The position numbers and the translations under genes were made by a program. A stretch of DNA of 64,000 bases. Source: Ailurus styani. Taxonomy: Eukaryota; Chordata; Mammalia; Carnivora; Ailuridae. The stretch spans positions 11,271,142-11,335,141 of the forward strand of contig LNAC01000003.1 of assembly GCA_002007465.1 (NCBI GenBank). Direction: 5' to 3'. Below the pieces are notes generated by a model. The model was given only the letters and a program-made list of their open reading frames with translations, made no database searches and had not been told where the DNA came from. Shown here piece by piece: positions 13,181-23,584 of the stretch; position 1 is the stretch's first letter; the number at the start of each line of letters is the position of its first letter.

Positions 13181-14547
13181 AAGGAGATGGAATGACATAT
13201 GCGACATATGTTAACACCCCTAGTAAGGAGAATTAATCACAAACAGCGTAATGATACACCATTGGCCGGCTATTGCTATTGACCCTCCAAATACTCTTCA
13301 CCATCCAGCTTTCTGCCCCCAGGAGCTGACCTGTATCAGTTTTAACAATGGATTCCCTTAACTTTGGCTTATAGTTAGATTCAGCCACTGGAAAGTGCTG
13401 AACTTTTTTTATTATTATTTATTTTATTTTATTTTATTCTTTTTTTAAAGCTGAGGAGAAAATAAAGAAACCAGTACATTTATTTCTCTGGCCCTCTCTA
13501 TGGGGTACTCTCAGGTAATGCCTAGGTAATGCCCTTCCACTTTAGGTCTTCTCCAAAAGGATCTTTCTTCCCAGGTTCCATAACCACTTCTATCCCACAA
13601 TCCCTTTGGTCCTAAGGATGGTAGCACTTTTTGGTTGTAGTATTCACATATTTGTAAATAGTTTCTTCATTGAGCCCTCATTGAGTTATCTTGTTTTAAG
13701 AGGCACCATATTGTTCCCATTTGGGCCCAGTATGATAATGCCAGTATCAGAGAGTGCAAGAAAGAATATGGCTTGAGGTGTGTTTAGAGAACAATGTAAA
13801 GTCCAGGTGCACGTGGGTATGTGGAGCAGTTTTGCCCATCCTTTTTTAAGAGAAGCCACTGAAATACATGCTGGAAGCATATTAGGAACGTAGGTAACTT
13901 GTTAGAAGAAAGCTATCAGTACGTACTACATTTGAAGAAAAATACAACATAGACTCTATTCCAGCGGATATATTAATCCTTGCATCCTACATATTTAAAT
14001 CCATTTTTTTTCTGCAAAGTCAATCACAAAACTCTTGTCATTAGTCTGTACATAGAATTATAATATATATGAGTTAGAGAATAATGTAACTAGCTCAGCT
14101 GCCTTCTCTATAGAAGAACAAAAGTGTATAATCAGTCTAGAAGGACAACCCTAAAGGTAAGAGGGCACATGTTTTTAGGTTTAATTATTTCTAAATCTAG
14201 GTAATTACCCATAATTTCAAAGTAAATCTCAATTACATTACCCAGTTTATATTTTTCTCATTCCTGTAAAGAAATTTGCATCATACTTCTGTTATAGTTA
14301 GAAAAAGAATTGTGATAGCTACCAGTTGAATCACAGATTTGTACCTCATTGTGGCTAATAATGGTACCTAATTAGAATAACCTGACTAGCGAGAATAATT
14401 GGTTACCACCTGGAATAATTTATTATAATAAAAGGAAATCGTGCTATCTATTCATGTCCATTCATGTCCATTTACTAAACCCCAGAAATACTTGTTTCCT
14501 TTTCATCAAGTTGTGTTTTAGAAAAAGTTGCATGTTGTATACAGTCC
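13181..14547. other. Non-coding spacer, nothing recognised
   Basis: AT-rich DNA with a TTTTATTTTA run near 13408-13447 and no defensible exon or RNA gene. The short tandem copy 'ttcatgtccattcatgtcca' lies near 14452-14471. No repeat family was recognised with confidence. Confidence 0.4.
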
Positions 14548-14932
14548 TTCTAGGAACCGAACTCTGACCCTTCCTCCCACAATCATATGTGGAGATCCAA
14601 ACTCCCAAGATGATTGTATTTGGAGATCAGGCCTTCAAGAAGTAATTGAAGTTAAATGAGGTCGTAAGGGTAGGGCCCTAATCCAGTAGGATGGGTAGGC
14701 TTATAAGAAGAGTAGAAGAGTAGAAAAGAAGTATGCGACAGAGGAAAGGTCATGTGAGGAAATAGCATGAAAGGAGCTGTCTGCAAGCCAAGGAGAGATC
14801 TCTCCCCAGAAACCAGCCCTGCTGGACCTAGATCTGAGACTTCCAGCCTCCAGAATTGTGAGAAATAAATTTTTATCATTTAAACCACCCCATCTATGGT
14901 ATTTGTTATGACAGCCCAAGCTAACTAATACA
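14548..14932 (+). mobile_element. MaLR (MST/MLT1-like) 5' LTR
   Basis: Typical MaLR LTR order on the plus strand: 'gtaattgaagttaaatgaggtc', 'agggccctaatccagtagga', a TATA-like 'cttataagaagag', 'ggaaaggtcatgtgaggaaa', 'tccagcctccagaattgtgaga' and a poly(A) signal AATAAA at 14864-14869. It ends 'gctaactaataca'. The MaLR internal sequence follows at once, and a second LTR of the same type lies at 23.58 kb in the same orientation. This is therefore the 5' LTR of a provirus rather than a solo LTR. The left boundary is approximate. Confidence 0.85.
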
Positions 14933-15264
14933 AACTTTAGGAGTGAGAAGTGGAGTGCTACTGTAACAGATACCCATAAACAAGGAAGTGCCTTTGGAAC
15001 TGCATACTGGGTAGAGGTTGGAAGAGTTTTGAGGTACATGCTAGAAAAACCCAAGATTGAGAAGAAGGAACTGTTGACAGGAATGTGGATGCTAAAGGTA
15101 ATTTTGGTGGGAGTTCAAAAAAACAGGGGGGAGCTGGAGAGAAAGTTCCCATCTTCTTAGAGAATATATAAATAATCATGGACAGAATGTTGGTCAAAAT
15201 ATGAGTGTAAAGACCATTTTGGTGAGATCTTAGATGGAAAGGAGAAGTATGGTTTTCCCAGAAA
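14933..15264 (+). mobile_element. MaLR internal region, 5' part
   Basis: Directly after the LTR the sequence reads gagtgagaagtggagtgctac, then 'tttggaactgcatactgggtagaggttggaagagttttgagg', 'cttcttagagaa', 'cagaatgttggtcaaaatatg' and 'gatcttagatggaaaggag'. This order matches the gag-derived 5' internal part of THE1/MST/MLT1 elements as I remember it. The similarity stops near 15260, where the inserted class I retrovirus begins. The rest of the internal region resumes at about 22.85 kb. Minus-strand frames of 117 and 150 codons that cross this segment are chance shadows. Confidence 0.75.
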
Positions 15265-16200
15265 AGCACATGTCTGGTGACATCTATGAGGAGTTTTTTG
15301 GGGACAGAATTGGCAGGGCCCCCATTTTGTGGGTTGTAACATGACCAAAGTGAAGGAGTTGGGCAGTTTTGAGGTCTGCCTTGGCAGAATGTGATGTTCC
15401 CTGGATCCAAAGAGATTGAAGGGGAACAATTAGGCAGGGGGCACTAGGGAATCTAACTGATATTCCCTGTGGTTGTGTGGCCATCATGCAAATTTGTGCA
15501 TGTAAGCGTAGTTTAATGGCTGAAAAGCGGGGTCCCAAGATGAGTGGGTTGGTGGCATGTAAGGTTTGAAATCTGTTTGAGACTGCTGTAGATAATCTAA
15601 GGCTGCCTGAGGCATATTAGCTTTGGGTTACAGTGTAGACTAAGGAGACCTTTATTGATATCCATTCTTATTTTTCTTTAAATATGGAACACTTGATGAA
15701 TTTGTGTGTCATCCTTGTGCAGAAACTATGCTAATCTCTGTATCATTCTAATTTTAGTGTATGTGCTGCCAGAGCAAGCACTCAGTGTCCATTCTTTAGG
15801 GAGGGCCCAGGAAGTGGATCCAGGTCCCCCCCAGAGGCATCTATGCATAGCCAACAATTGGAGGAATAGGTCGAATTGGCTATTTAGAGGAGGTATTGTG
15901 TCTCTTTAGGGGAGCCTTAGTATTACCAGTGGAAAGTGACAGCATACAACATAAGAAAAGAAGAGGGGTCATATTTCACAGTGGGCTGGTCTTTTTGCCA
16001 TTTAAGTTTAGAGCCAATTATGTGAGCATAGAAATCCATGTTTAGGATGTGATATATACCAAAAGAAGGTTACAATGAGAAAGACAAAGATTAACCCCAA
16101 AGGGGTTGATGATTGTATTGTGAGAGCAAGACATCAAGGGCAGGGGCAGCTCCAGGTAAGTATGATCCAGGTCAGATGATTTCTGACCAAGTAATTTCAG
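15265..16200 (-). pseudogene. env: Endogenous retroviral env fragment (surface subunit)
   Basis: Downstream of the integrase the minus strand encodes a broken stretch that looks like the N-terminal part of a gamma-type Env surface subunit. The key sign is a CWLC motif at 15845-15856, the C-X2-C pattern that gammaretroviral surface subunits use for a labile disulphide with the transmembrane subunit. A U6 retrocopy splits the fragment at 15679-15781. Beyond it (15265-15660), minus-strand frames contain possible N-glycosylation sites (NIT and NHT) and several cysteines, which fits more env but is weaker evidence. Many stops are present. No transmembrane subunit, fusion peptide or immunosuppressive region is seen. 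The fragment ends where MaLR sequence begins. Env in the first part: moderately sure; second part: uncertain. Confidence 0.5.
15679..15781 (-). pseudogene. RNU6 pseudogene: U6 snRNA retropseudogene
   Basis: On the minus strand this 103-nt segment matches U6 spliceosomal RNA nearly end to end. It starts GTGCTTGCTCTGGCAGCACA and ends with the GAACACTTGATGAATTTG-to-CCATATTT region in reversed sense. Differences from the 107-nt human U6 are visible: the internal AGAAGATTAGCATGGCCCC block has lost bases (aga-GATTAGCAT-agtttc), and several transitions occur at CpG-type positions. There is no Pol III promoter context that I can recognise. Copies of 'tccattctta' (15661-15670) and 'tccattcttta' (15787-15797) flank it, with an A-rich stretch at its 3' end. 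This is the signature of LINE-1-mediated retroposition. It sits in the env remnant of the retrovirus and is not expected to be functional. Confidence 0.93.
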
Positions 16201-16449
16201 AGAGGTAACCCTGAAGGAAAAGGCTGAGAATGAAGTCTTGGAATTGGGAAGGAGAAATCATGGAATTTGGGGGAGGAAAGTGTCTAGGGAGTTTTTCTAA
16301 GATAGTATCATAGGAAGATTGAATACATGAGAATGGAGATTGACCAGATTCATGGGCCTCTAGACTTCTGGGTGTATAGCACCTGAGTCTCATTTGAGTA
16401 ACAGATGTAGATCTCCAAACACTCACAGCTGTACTTGGTGGATGGCTCC

Positions 16450-19400
16450 TCATCTGTGGACTAAGCTGTCTTGATTCTGGAAAGATGGATCCACAGGGAG
16501 AAACCATGAAATTTTACCGCTGTTGGAGTAGCCAGGAGAGCTCAATAGGGTACAGTCCAGACAGGTTCAAGTGACTTTTTGTCCTGTGAAAGAGTCTTAA
16601 AGTATACCCAATCCCCGGATGTAAGTTTTGGATATATGTTACCTGAGAAAGAGGGGTAGGTCAGGTTTTCAACTGCACTGGTTTTGGTGGTCATTAATGG
16701 TAGAGACAGTTTGCCCTAGGGATATAACATACTGTGTGAGATGGTGGCTTTCAGGGTCTAATAAAAGATTTGTCTGCGGGCAAGTTCTCCCATAAAGAAC
16801 CTCGAATTGACTGAGATGGGTTGTGGATTTGGGGGTGATATGTGACCTTAATAATGCAAAGGGAAGGACTCCTGGGTGGCTCAGTCATTAATCATCCACC
16901 TTCAGTTCAGGTCATGATTCCAGGGTTCTGGGATCGAGCCCTGCATTGGGCTCACACTGCTCAGTGGGAGCCTGCTTCTCCCTCTGCCCCTCACCCTGCT
17001 TGTGATTCCCCTCTCACTATATCTCTCTTTGTCAAATAAATAAAATCTTAAAAAAAAAAAAGGCAAAGGAGGGTGAGCCAAGCTTTTTGCATTTCATGCA
17101 TAAGTTCAGTGAGGAGCCTTTTTATGGTTTGGTTGGTCCTTTCTACCTTATGGGAGGACTGTGGGTGCCATGCTGCCTACAGATGGTATTTTCTCTGGAG
17201 GACTTCGCTAACTCCCTGTGTTATTTGAAAGACAAAAGCTAGGCCCTTGTCTGACTGTAAAGAGTGGGGAAGCCCAAAACTGGAAAGGATATGATCAAGG
17301 AGCTAGAGTGGGGACCATCGAAGCCCTATCTGTTTTAATGGGAAAGGCTTCAGTCCATCCCATAAAGGTGTCTACAAATACCAATAGATACCTGAACCCT
17401 TTGCAGTGAGATATGTTCTTAAAATCTATCTCCCAATTCTCCCCTGGTAGACTCCCTCATCTACAGATAGGTGGAAGAAGTGGGGGAGGTTTATGGCGCC
17501 CTCTGGTGTGATGGGACAACAGGTAGAACATACCTGGGAGATCGCCTGCACCGTTGGGGAGATGTCCTAAGTTGCCTGATGCAAGTTATGAAGAAATTTC
17601 CATTGTAACGTTCCCAAAAGTAACAGTTTATTAAGGGCGCCTTGCAGCCAAACTTCTGGAGTATGGGAAAGCCCTTTTTAAGTATCCATTGGGTTTCTTC
17701 TGAGTATATTGTGGGGAAAAGGGATTCAGATTGGCAACCAAAGTGGCTTGAAGGGGCAGCCTGGAGACTGCCTTTGCTTGTCTGTCAGCTCTGTCGTTTC
17801 CAACAGAGACTGAGTCATTATCCTTTTGATGCATCTTGCAATAAATAATGGTTATTTGGGCAAGGAGAATAACTGTCTCTAGCAAGGCCAAAATTTCATA
17901 GGCATGTTTAACTGGGGTATTTTTGGGTTGTGAGGAGGCCCCCCTCTCTCTAAATAGCAGCATGGGCATGGACTGCATAGAAGGCAGAAGCTGAACTGAT
18001 GTATAGGTTTAGTTTCATTTTTATGCCCAGTTGGGGGGCTCGGGTAAGAGCAATTAGTTCTGCCTTTTGTGCTGAGGTAGTGGCACCTGGCAGAGGTCTG
18101 GACTCGATAATTTCAGGTAAGCTAACAACACACACCCGGAGACTCGTAGTCCTGCTCTGAAGCTGCTGCCATCCATGACTCATGGCAGCGTCCAGGTTAT
18201 TTACAGACATATCCTGAAGAGCTGGCCTGGACCTGCAAGTCAAATCTATAGTTTCTTGGCAAGAAGTTTCCAAAGGAGCATTTGTTGTGGGATTTGGCAG
18301 TAAGATGGTAGGCTTTAGGGTCTGACATGGCCTAATAGTTCTGGTGTTTCTAATAAAAGGATTTGGTATTTTGTAATTCTACTATTAGAGATCCAGTGAG
18401 ATGCCCTAGAATTAAGTTGTCCCGATAGGGTGTATAAACAGTTATGTCTCATCCCAAGGTTAATTTAGAGGCCTCTCCTCTCAGTAGGACCATGGATACC
18501 AGTGCTCGGAGGCAGGGAGGCCATCCCTGAGCCACACAGTCTAGATTCTTGGGTGGGTACGTGACAAGACATGGGTAAGGTCCCGGCATTTGGATCAAGA
18601 CTCCAAGGTCAGCGCTCCTGGTTTCATGTACATATAAGAAGGGCTTTTGGAGGTCTGGCAGGGCTAAGCTGGGGCTATTGTTAAGTGCCTGTTTGAGGGC
18701 CCCCAAAGCTTGTGTTGTTTGAGAGCTTCACTCCAAAATCTCCTCCTCAGGTCCCCTCAGGGCCTCATTAAGAAGCTTTGTTATTAATCCAAATTGGGGT
18801 ATCCATGTTCAATAGAACCCAGCCATACCCAAAAAGGAACATAGCTGCTGTTTTGTAGAGGGAACTTTCATATGTAAAATGAGACCATTTACATTGAGTA
18901 TGCAGAACAATGTATGGGTACATTGAGATGCAGAAGAAAGGATCTTTTAGATCCAACACAGTATACCAAAGAGGGTCCGAGGAGATCAAACCTAGTGGGG
19001 GATAAGAGTTAGGAACAATCCGGTGAACAGGGTAACAGCCTCATTGATGGCCCTTCGGTCCTGTACCATTCCGTATGGGCCATTGGCCTGTTTTATTGCT
19101 TCAGTGGGGGTATTGCAAGGTGAAGTGCAGCAGCGCAGAAGTGTTGTTGCTAAGAATTTTCGTGTGAATGGCTGTAGACCCCATCTGGTCTCTGGAGATA
19201 AGGGGTACTAGGATTTTCTGAAAGCAGGGTGAGAAATGAGGATCTTTAAGTTGTATCCTTATGGGAGTCGCTGATAGAGAGCACCCTAGAATGGAGGTGC
19301 TCCATACCTGTTGGAAAATGGAGAGACCTTGATGTTTGAAGGGGCAGAAGGCTCAGAGGACAAGAATGCCAGCAGGGGGCAGTCAACCTCAGAAAGGCAA

Positions 19401-19695
19401 AGATCAGTTTGTACCTTTGTCATTATGTCCCTTCCAATTACAATGGAATGGAGTAAACAAGAAAGGAGGGGGTAAAGTTATTGTTACCCAAAGAACAAGT
19501 TAATGGGGAAGTGAAACGTCCCCTCTTTGGGTACCCATCTCTTGCTGGTGACGAAAATAGAGGACTGGAAGTGATGCCTGAGTATTTGATAAGGGCAGAA
19601 TAAGTGGCTTCTGAATTTACTAGAAATTCAATTTTGTGTTGTGCCACATTTAGGTTTACCTGAGGCTCTGCCATAAAGATGGAGAAATGGGGCAC
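16450..19695 (-). pseudogene. pol: Endogenous retroviral pro-pol, degraded
   Basis: Gamma-type pol order is visible on the minus strand, in several frames. Protease (about 19690-19440): the active-site region reads FLVNSEAT, so the catalytic Asp and Gly of the normal D-T/S-G motif are replaced. Reverse transcriptase: VLDLKD at about 18950 marks the first catalytic aspartate, and 'ALPDLQKPF' near 18650 the region before RNase H. Only about 100 bp separate motif A from the thumb-like segment, and no YxDD motif is seen, so the catalytic core has an internal deletion. RNase H (18270-17640): 'TTSAQKAELIAL' and 'GNDRADRQAKA'. Integrase: HNLH (17579-17590) and CSTC (within 17516-17530) of the zinc-binding domain, 'LLVFVDTFMGW' near 17380, and a C-terminal GDWVYFKT-like segment near 16600. 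A CAN-SINE (16866-17061) interrupts the integrase. The product cannot be functional. Confidence 0.88.
16866..17061 (+). mobile_element. CAN-SINE inserted in the retroviral integrase
   Basis: Diverged head 'ggactcctgggtggctcag', central 'caggtcatgattccagggttctggg', 'gtcaaataaataaaatctt' and poly(A). The flanks 'gcaaaggga' (left) and 'gcaaaggag' (right) look like the target duplication. It is opposite in orientation to the host retrovirus and younger than it. Confidence 0.93.
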
Positions 19696-19890
19696 CTGGG
19701 TGGCTCAGTGGGTTAAAGCCCCTGCCTTCGGCTCAGGTCATGATCCCAGGTCCTGGGATGGAGGCCCATATCGGGCTCCCTGCTCAGCGGTGAGCCTGCT
19801 TCCTCCCCTCTCTGCCTGCCTCTCTGCCTACTTGTGATCTGTCTCTCTCTCTCTCTGTCAAGTAAATAAAAAAAAAATAATAAAAAAAAT
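19688..19890 (+). mobile_element. Young mustelid-type CAN-SINE between retroviral gag and pro
   Basis: Contains 'gggttaaagcccctgccttcgg', 'ctgcctgcctctctgcc' and a tail with AAATAAAAAAAAAATAATAAAA. Perfect target duplication agatggagaa on both sides (about 19678-19687 and 19891-19900). Its small divergence from the subfamily pattern makes it a recent insertion into a long-dead retrovirus. Confidence 0.96.
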
Positions 19891-20053
19891 AGATGGAGAA
19901 CATGGGAGCCCGCGCAGCCTCTGGGCCCCATCAAAAGAGAGAAGATCATCCTCCCCTCCTCCACTAGGTTCTTATCGTTGAGGTACAGAATTAAGGCAGC
20001 TGTCAGTTGCCTGGAGCGGACTTAGCTTAAGGCTGTGGATTACCTGGGATGGT

Positions 20054-21598
20054 CTACACTCGGGGCTTTCGAGCCTGGGATGACCCTCCCGCCTGTGGGG
20101 AGGTAGGGCAGTCCATTCTCCAATGCTCTGGTTGTTTGCAGGCCGGGCAAGGCCATGACAGTGGGGGCTCTGACACTTCTAGGCCAGATGCCCCCTGGAG
20201 ACAATGGAAGCAGGCTTGAGGAGCTCCTGGGGTGTGAGGAAGCTTAGCAGCTCCCACGTGTAATGGCTTTGCCCCTGCGTGGACAAAGAGAAGGGCGGGG
20301 AGCTAGTGATAGCTGCAGCCCTACATCGGGCTTGCTGCTTGTCTCTCTGCTCCCTTTTAGCCCCCAAGGCTGCCTCCAGGTTTTTGAAGATCTTGAAAGC
20401 AGTATCCAGAAGTGTGGGGAAGGGGCTCTGAGGTCCCGATTGACCTTTTGAAGGCTTTGTCTGATATCAGAAGAGGCTTGGCTGATGAAATGCTTTGCTA
20501 ATGTTGCCATGCTCTCTGGGCCCTCAGGATCTGGGTTAGTGTGCTTTCTCATGGCCTCCACTAAGCAAGAATGAAATAAAGCAGGATTTTCATTTGGACT
20601 TTGGCTTATTTCTTTAAGCTTTGTATAATTTACAGGTTTTATGACTGCTTTTTGCATGGCCTCAATTAGGCAAATTATCATGCTGATTAATTCTGCCAGG
20701 GTCTCCTGCCTGATAATCTGATCTAGTGTTGGCTTTGGGCCTGCCTGGACCCCCAACACAGTGTGGTCAGGGAAACAGGTGTGGGCCTCATCAGCCCAGC
20801 TCTGAGCCAGAGACCAGACACGGGATCTTTCCTCATGGGTACAGCATGTGGTAAAGATGATTTGAATGTCCTGCCAGGTGAGATCAAAGGTAATTATGAA
20901 GCTTCCGAATTCCTTAATGAAATGGGAAGGATCTCGGCTAAAGGAACCAAGTTTTGTTTCTATCTGAGACAGATCAGACACTGGAAAGGGAATGTGGACC
21001 CTAATGGTCCCCACATTCCCATTCACTACTTCACAGAGGAGCATGACATTTTGTGAAGAAATAGAAGTCAAGTCCTTAGGCTCATAGTTAAAGAAAGATA
21101 GGTGTGGGATGGGGAGAGGGGGCATTGGTAGGGTGGTGGCACGGTGGTGGCAACGGCAGGGGCCCCTAGGGCATTAGTAGGATCCAGGAGAGCTTCTGGG
21201 TCTTCAGGAGGAGGAGCAAGATCATGGGGTGGAATAAAAGAGGGGTCATCTAGAATGTTCACAAGGTCAGATGGACCACGAAACTGAGCAAGACACATTC
21301 TACATTTTTTTTTTGCTGAGGTCAGGGTTTGGGGACAATGCCACAGAGGCTTGTATATATAAAACTTCTCATCTTTCAGAGGAGTTCTGGTAAAAGAGGG
21401 GTCAAGCTGGAAATACTATTCTAAGAAACCATTCCATGGAGAGGGCATGCCTCTTGATCTGGGAGTTTATACTGAGGCCAGGAAACATTACATAAGAAGA
21501 TGAGAAATTTTCCACAGGCCTTAGGAGTCAAATTTATTGCAGTTGTTAGGAACACAGCCCAAGAGTGAGTTCAAAAGAATAGAGAGGGCTTGTCCCAT
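20054..21598 (-). pseudogene. gag: Endogenous retroviral gag, degraded
   Basis: Gag would form the virus core. On the minus strand a start at 21598 gives MGQAL, an N-myristoylation-type matrix start, followed by in-frame stops within about 100 codons. A proline-rich linker (21298-21068) contains a PPPY late-budding motif at 21128-21139. A frame change near 21125 leads to the longest open frame of the window, 293 codons (21125-20244). Its first 200 or so residues resemble a gamma-type capsid, including a 'SQSPNENPALF' stretch typical of the C-terminal capsid region. The nucleocapsid follows at about 20220-20090. One zinc knuckle, CPACKQPEHWRMDC, has intact C-X2-C-X4-H-X4-C spacing. An upstream knuckle starting CFHC is broken by a frame change and a stop. 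Two knuckles are unlike simple gammaretroviruses such as murine leukaemia virus. Confidence 0.88.
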
Positions 21599-22438
21599 AG
21601 TGGAAAGACCAACTGCCAATTCCCAAAGGGGCATTTCACCAAAGGGAATGGAGCTCCAGCTAGTGTTTGCAGTTTCAGGTAGGGTATCTCACTGACCTGA
21701 AAAAGTCCTGGACATTATGTGGGGTGACTAACTCTACCAGAGTGTCCCACCAAGGAGAGGGTCATGACCAATGGCAACAGCAATCCCTGCTGGGACATCC
21801 TCTGCAACAGGGAAAGAGGACACCGGTTGGCTGAAAAGGGGAGGAGGGAGGACTCAGCACTCAGACTCATAAGAATGTATTTTGACAGTAGATCAAGATG
21901 GCAGCTGGATCTGTGGGGACAAAGGAAAAAAAGGCGGGGGTGCAAAAGAAGCAAGGTGGCTGAGAGTCAGCTCAGGAAAGGGTCCCAACAGAGTCTGTAA
22001 TGTGGGAAGATTTGCCCTGGACAAGACAGTCATGCTACACAGTGGGAATGGAGACCTCAGGGGACAGAGTGGGAGAGGAGAGAAGAGGGTCCTTCACCCT
22101 CACAGTCATGGACAATCCCACTGTTTGCCCTCAGACTTTCAGACCACACTGGGGAGCCGCCCTGGCCAGAGACCTTCAGTTGTCTGAGGAGTATGAGGGT
22201 TATACTGTTTAAAGGCCAAAAAGGGAAATGAGAGGGAGGGAAGGATCCCTCCAGAGGGCAAGGCTGGTCCCCCACCCCTACCGCACCCCGGGACTTCAGA
22301 TCCTCACCAAGGAGTAACTTCAGCTGGGGGTCAGCAGTTCCACAAGGAGGCAGTCCACTGAGGAAACGTTCTGAGAAATTCCCAAAGAATCCAGGGACAG
22401 TCCTGGGCCAGAAGAGGGTTCCTGTATAGGCTACCAAA
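21599..22438 (-). other. Retroviral leader with possible primer-binding site
   Basis: About 840 bp separate the LTR end (22439) from the Gag start (21598). Immediately inside the LTR the minus strand reads TT then TGGTAGCC, which weakly resembles primer-binding sites starting TGGTGCC (tRNA-Phe or tRNA-His types); the rest has diverged too far for assignment. Open frames of up to 126 codons here (for example 22437-22057, minus) do not look like a known protein. A G/A-rich stretch near 22040-22110 may have contained packaging sequences, but that is only inference from its position. Confidence 0.55.
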
Positions 22439-22850
22439 TGTGGGGTGACAGATTGGGTGGCAGCTGGTGGGGCGGGCAGTGAAAGAATTCACCGGAGGCA
22501 GAACAAAGCACATAGAAGTTTACTGACTATACTGCAAGGGAACAGCAGGCAGGACAGCAGAGGAGAGAGTCTGCCATGAGGCAGTGGGGGTGAGGGGCTG
22601 TAGTTAAAGGGGGAAAGTGAGGAGGTATGGGAACGTATGGATTTTCCTTTTTTGGTGCCTGGTTGTAAGTAGCCCATTGGTCAGCTAGGGCTTATGGATA
22701 TTTTGAGGTGGCTCACCTTATGAGCCTGTTTGTATTCAGCCCTATGGTGGCCATGGGCCCTTTTACCTCATCCGGATCTCCACTGCTCAGGCCTATTGTC
22801 CAAAAGGGGGCCTCTTCAAGCATGAGGCAAGATTTGAATCAGCTATCTCA
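22439..22850 (-). mobile_element. 5' LTR of the class I endogenous retrovirus
   Basis: On the minus strand the segment ends ...GTCACCCCACA at 22439, just before the putative primer-binding site. It has a poly(A)-signal-like AGTAAA at 22524-22519 followed by a U5 with 'tgctttgttctgcctccggtgaattc'. The outer limit, about 22850 (TGAGATAGCTG on the minus strand), is a guess. The promoter region has no clear TATA box. No second copy was found at the other end, so LTR-LTR dating is impossible. Confidence 0.65.
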
Positions 22851-23584
22851 ATAGAAGGCAGGATCAGGGACAGGATTATACCAGCAGAAACACAGACCAA
22901 GGGAAATAGAGAAAACAGGAAGAATTGAAGGAAGGCTGCAAACATGTGTGTTAGACTTTGAGAAAAAGGAAGGTTGACTCCAGAGTCAGTTCAGAGATCA
23001 TGAAGGATGCCACTCCCACCAGAGTCCCGGGGGCAAGCCTGCTTCCTCCTCCTTTTCAGTGGACAAGGAGGCCACTGGTGCTAACAGTGTGAGTAAGGTC
23101 CCGGCGGAGAGCTGTGTGGGTTGGGCCAGGCTGCAGAAACAAAGGAGGGAGGATGCCCTTAAGAGTCATGGGGTGACTCAGCAGGCCTGGAAGGCAGTGC
23201 ATTAAAGCAAGGAGGATTATTTCTGAGTTTTAAGATTGAATGGAATTTGCACTCCAAGGCTTTGAACTAGCTTGGGGCCTGTCACCTATTTCTTTTTTCC
23301 AGTTTCTCTTCAGAATGAAAATGTCCCTCCTACACCTCTCCTACCATTGTAGTTTGGAAGTACCTAATCTATCTGGTTTCACAGGTTCACAGCGAAAGAC
23401 AAATTCTGCCTTCAGGATGAATCATACCGTGAATCTCATTCGTACCTGATTTAGAGGATATTCAGAAGGGACTTTGAACTTGAGAATGTAGACTTGATGC
23501 TGCAACGAGTTAAGATTTTCGATTTTGAGGTAAAATGAATGTATTTTGCATGTGAAAAATACATAAACTTTAAGCTACAAAATG
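22851..23584 (+). mobile_element. MaLR internal region, 3' part
   Basis: The sequence resumes the MaLR internal region interrupted at about 15.26 kb. Recognisable stretches are 'gagatcatgaaggatgcc', 'actagcttggggcctgtcacc', 'tttggaagtacctaatctatctggtttcacaggttcacagc', 'gatgaatcatacc' and 'cttgatgctgcaacgagttaaga'. Roughly 330 bp (left) plus 730 bp (right) remain. As I recall, complete MaLR internal regions are longer, so some was probably lost along with the 3' end of the inserted retrovirus. A minor gag-like frame (23240-23449) crosses it without known meaning. Confidence 0.75.

Larger units (their letters stand above)
15265..22850 (-). mobile_element. Degraded class I (gamma-like) endogenous retrovirus
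   Basis: A minus-strand provirus lies inside a MaLR element. In proviral order it has an LTR (22850-22439), a possible primer-binding site, a leader of about 840 bp, gag (21598-20054), protease, reverse transcriptase, RNase H, integrase (19.69-16.45 kb) and the start of env (from about 16.2 kb). No matching 3' LTR is visible. The transmembrane half of env is also missing, so the 3' end was probably lost with part of the surrounding MaLR. Two CAN-SINEs (16866-17061 and 19688-19890) and a U6 retrocopy (15679-15781) are later insertions. Stops and frame changes are present in every gene. The gamma-like assignment rests on the MGQ Gag start, PPPY late motif, pol layout and CWLC in env. Confidence 0.88.

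Noticed and set aside
14701..15410. Minus-strand frames of 117 and 150 codons
   Set aside because: They run antisense through a MaLR LTR and its internal region; the part beyond 15265 may touch env, but the frames as a whole do not match any protein.
15265..15660. Search for a 3' LTR of the class I retrovirus matching 22439-22850
   Set aside because: No shared U3, R or U5 words were found; this segment fits env better than LTR.
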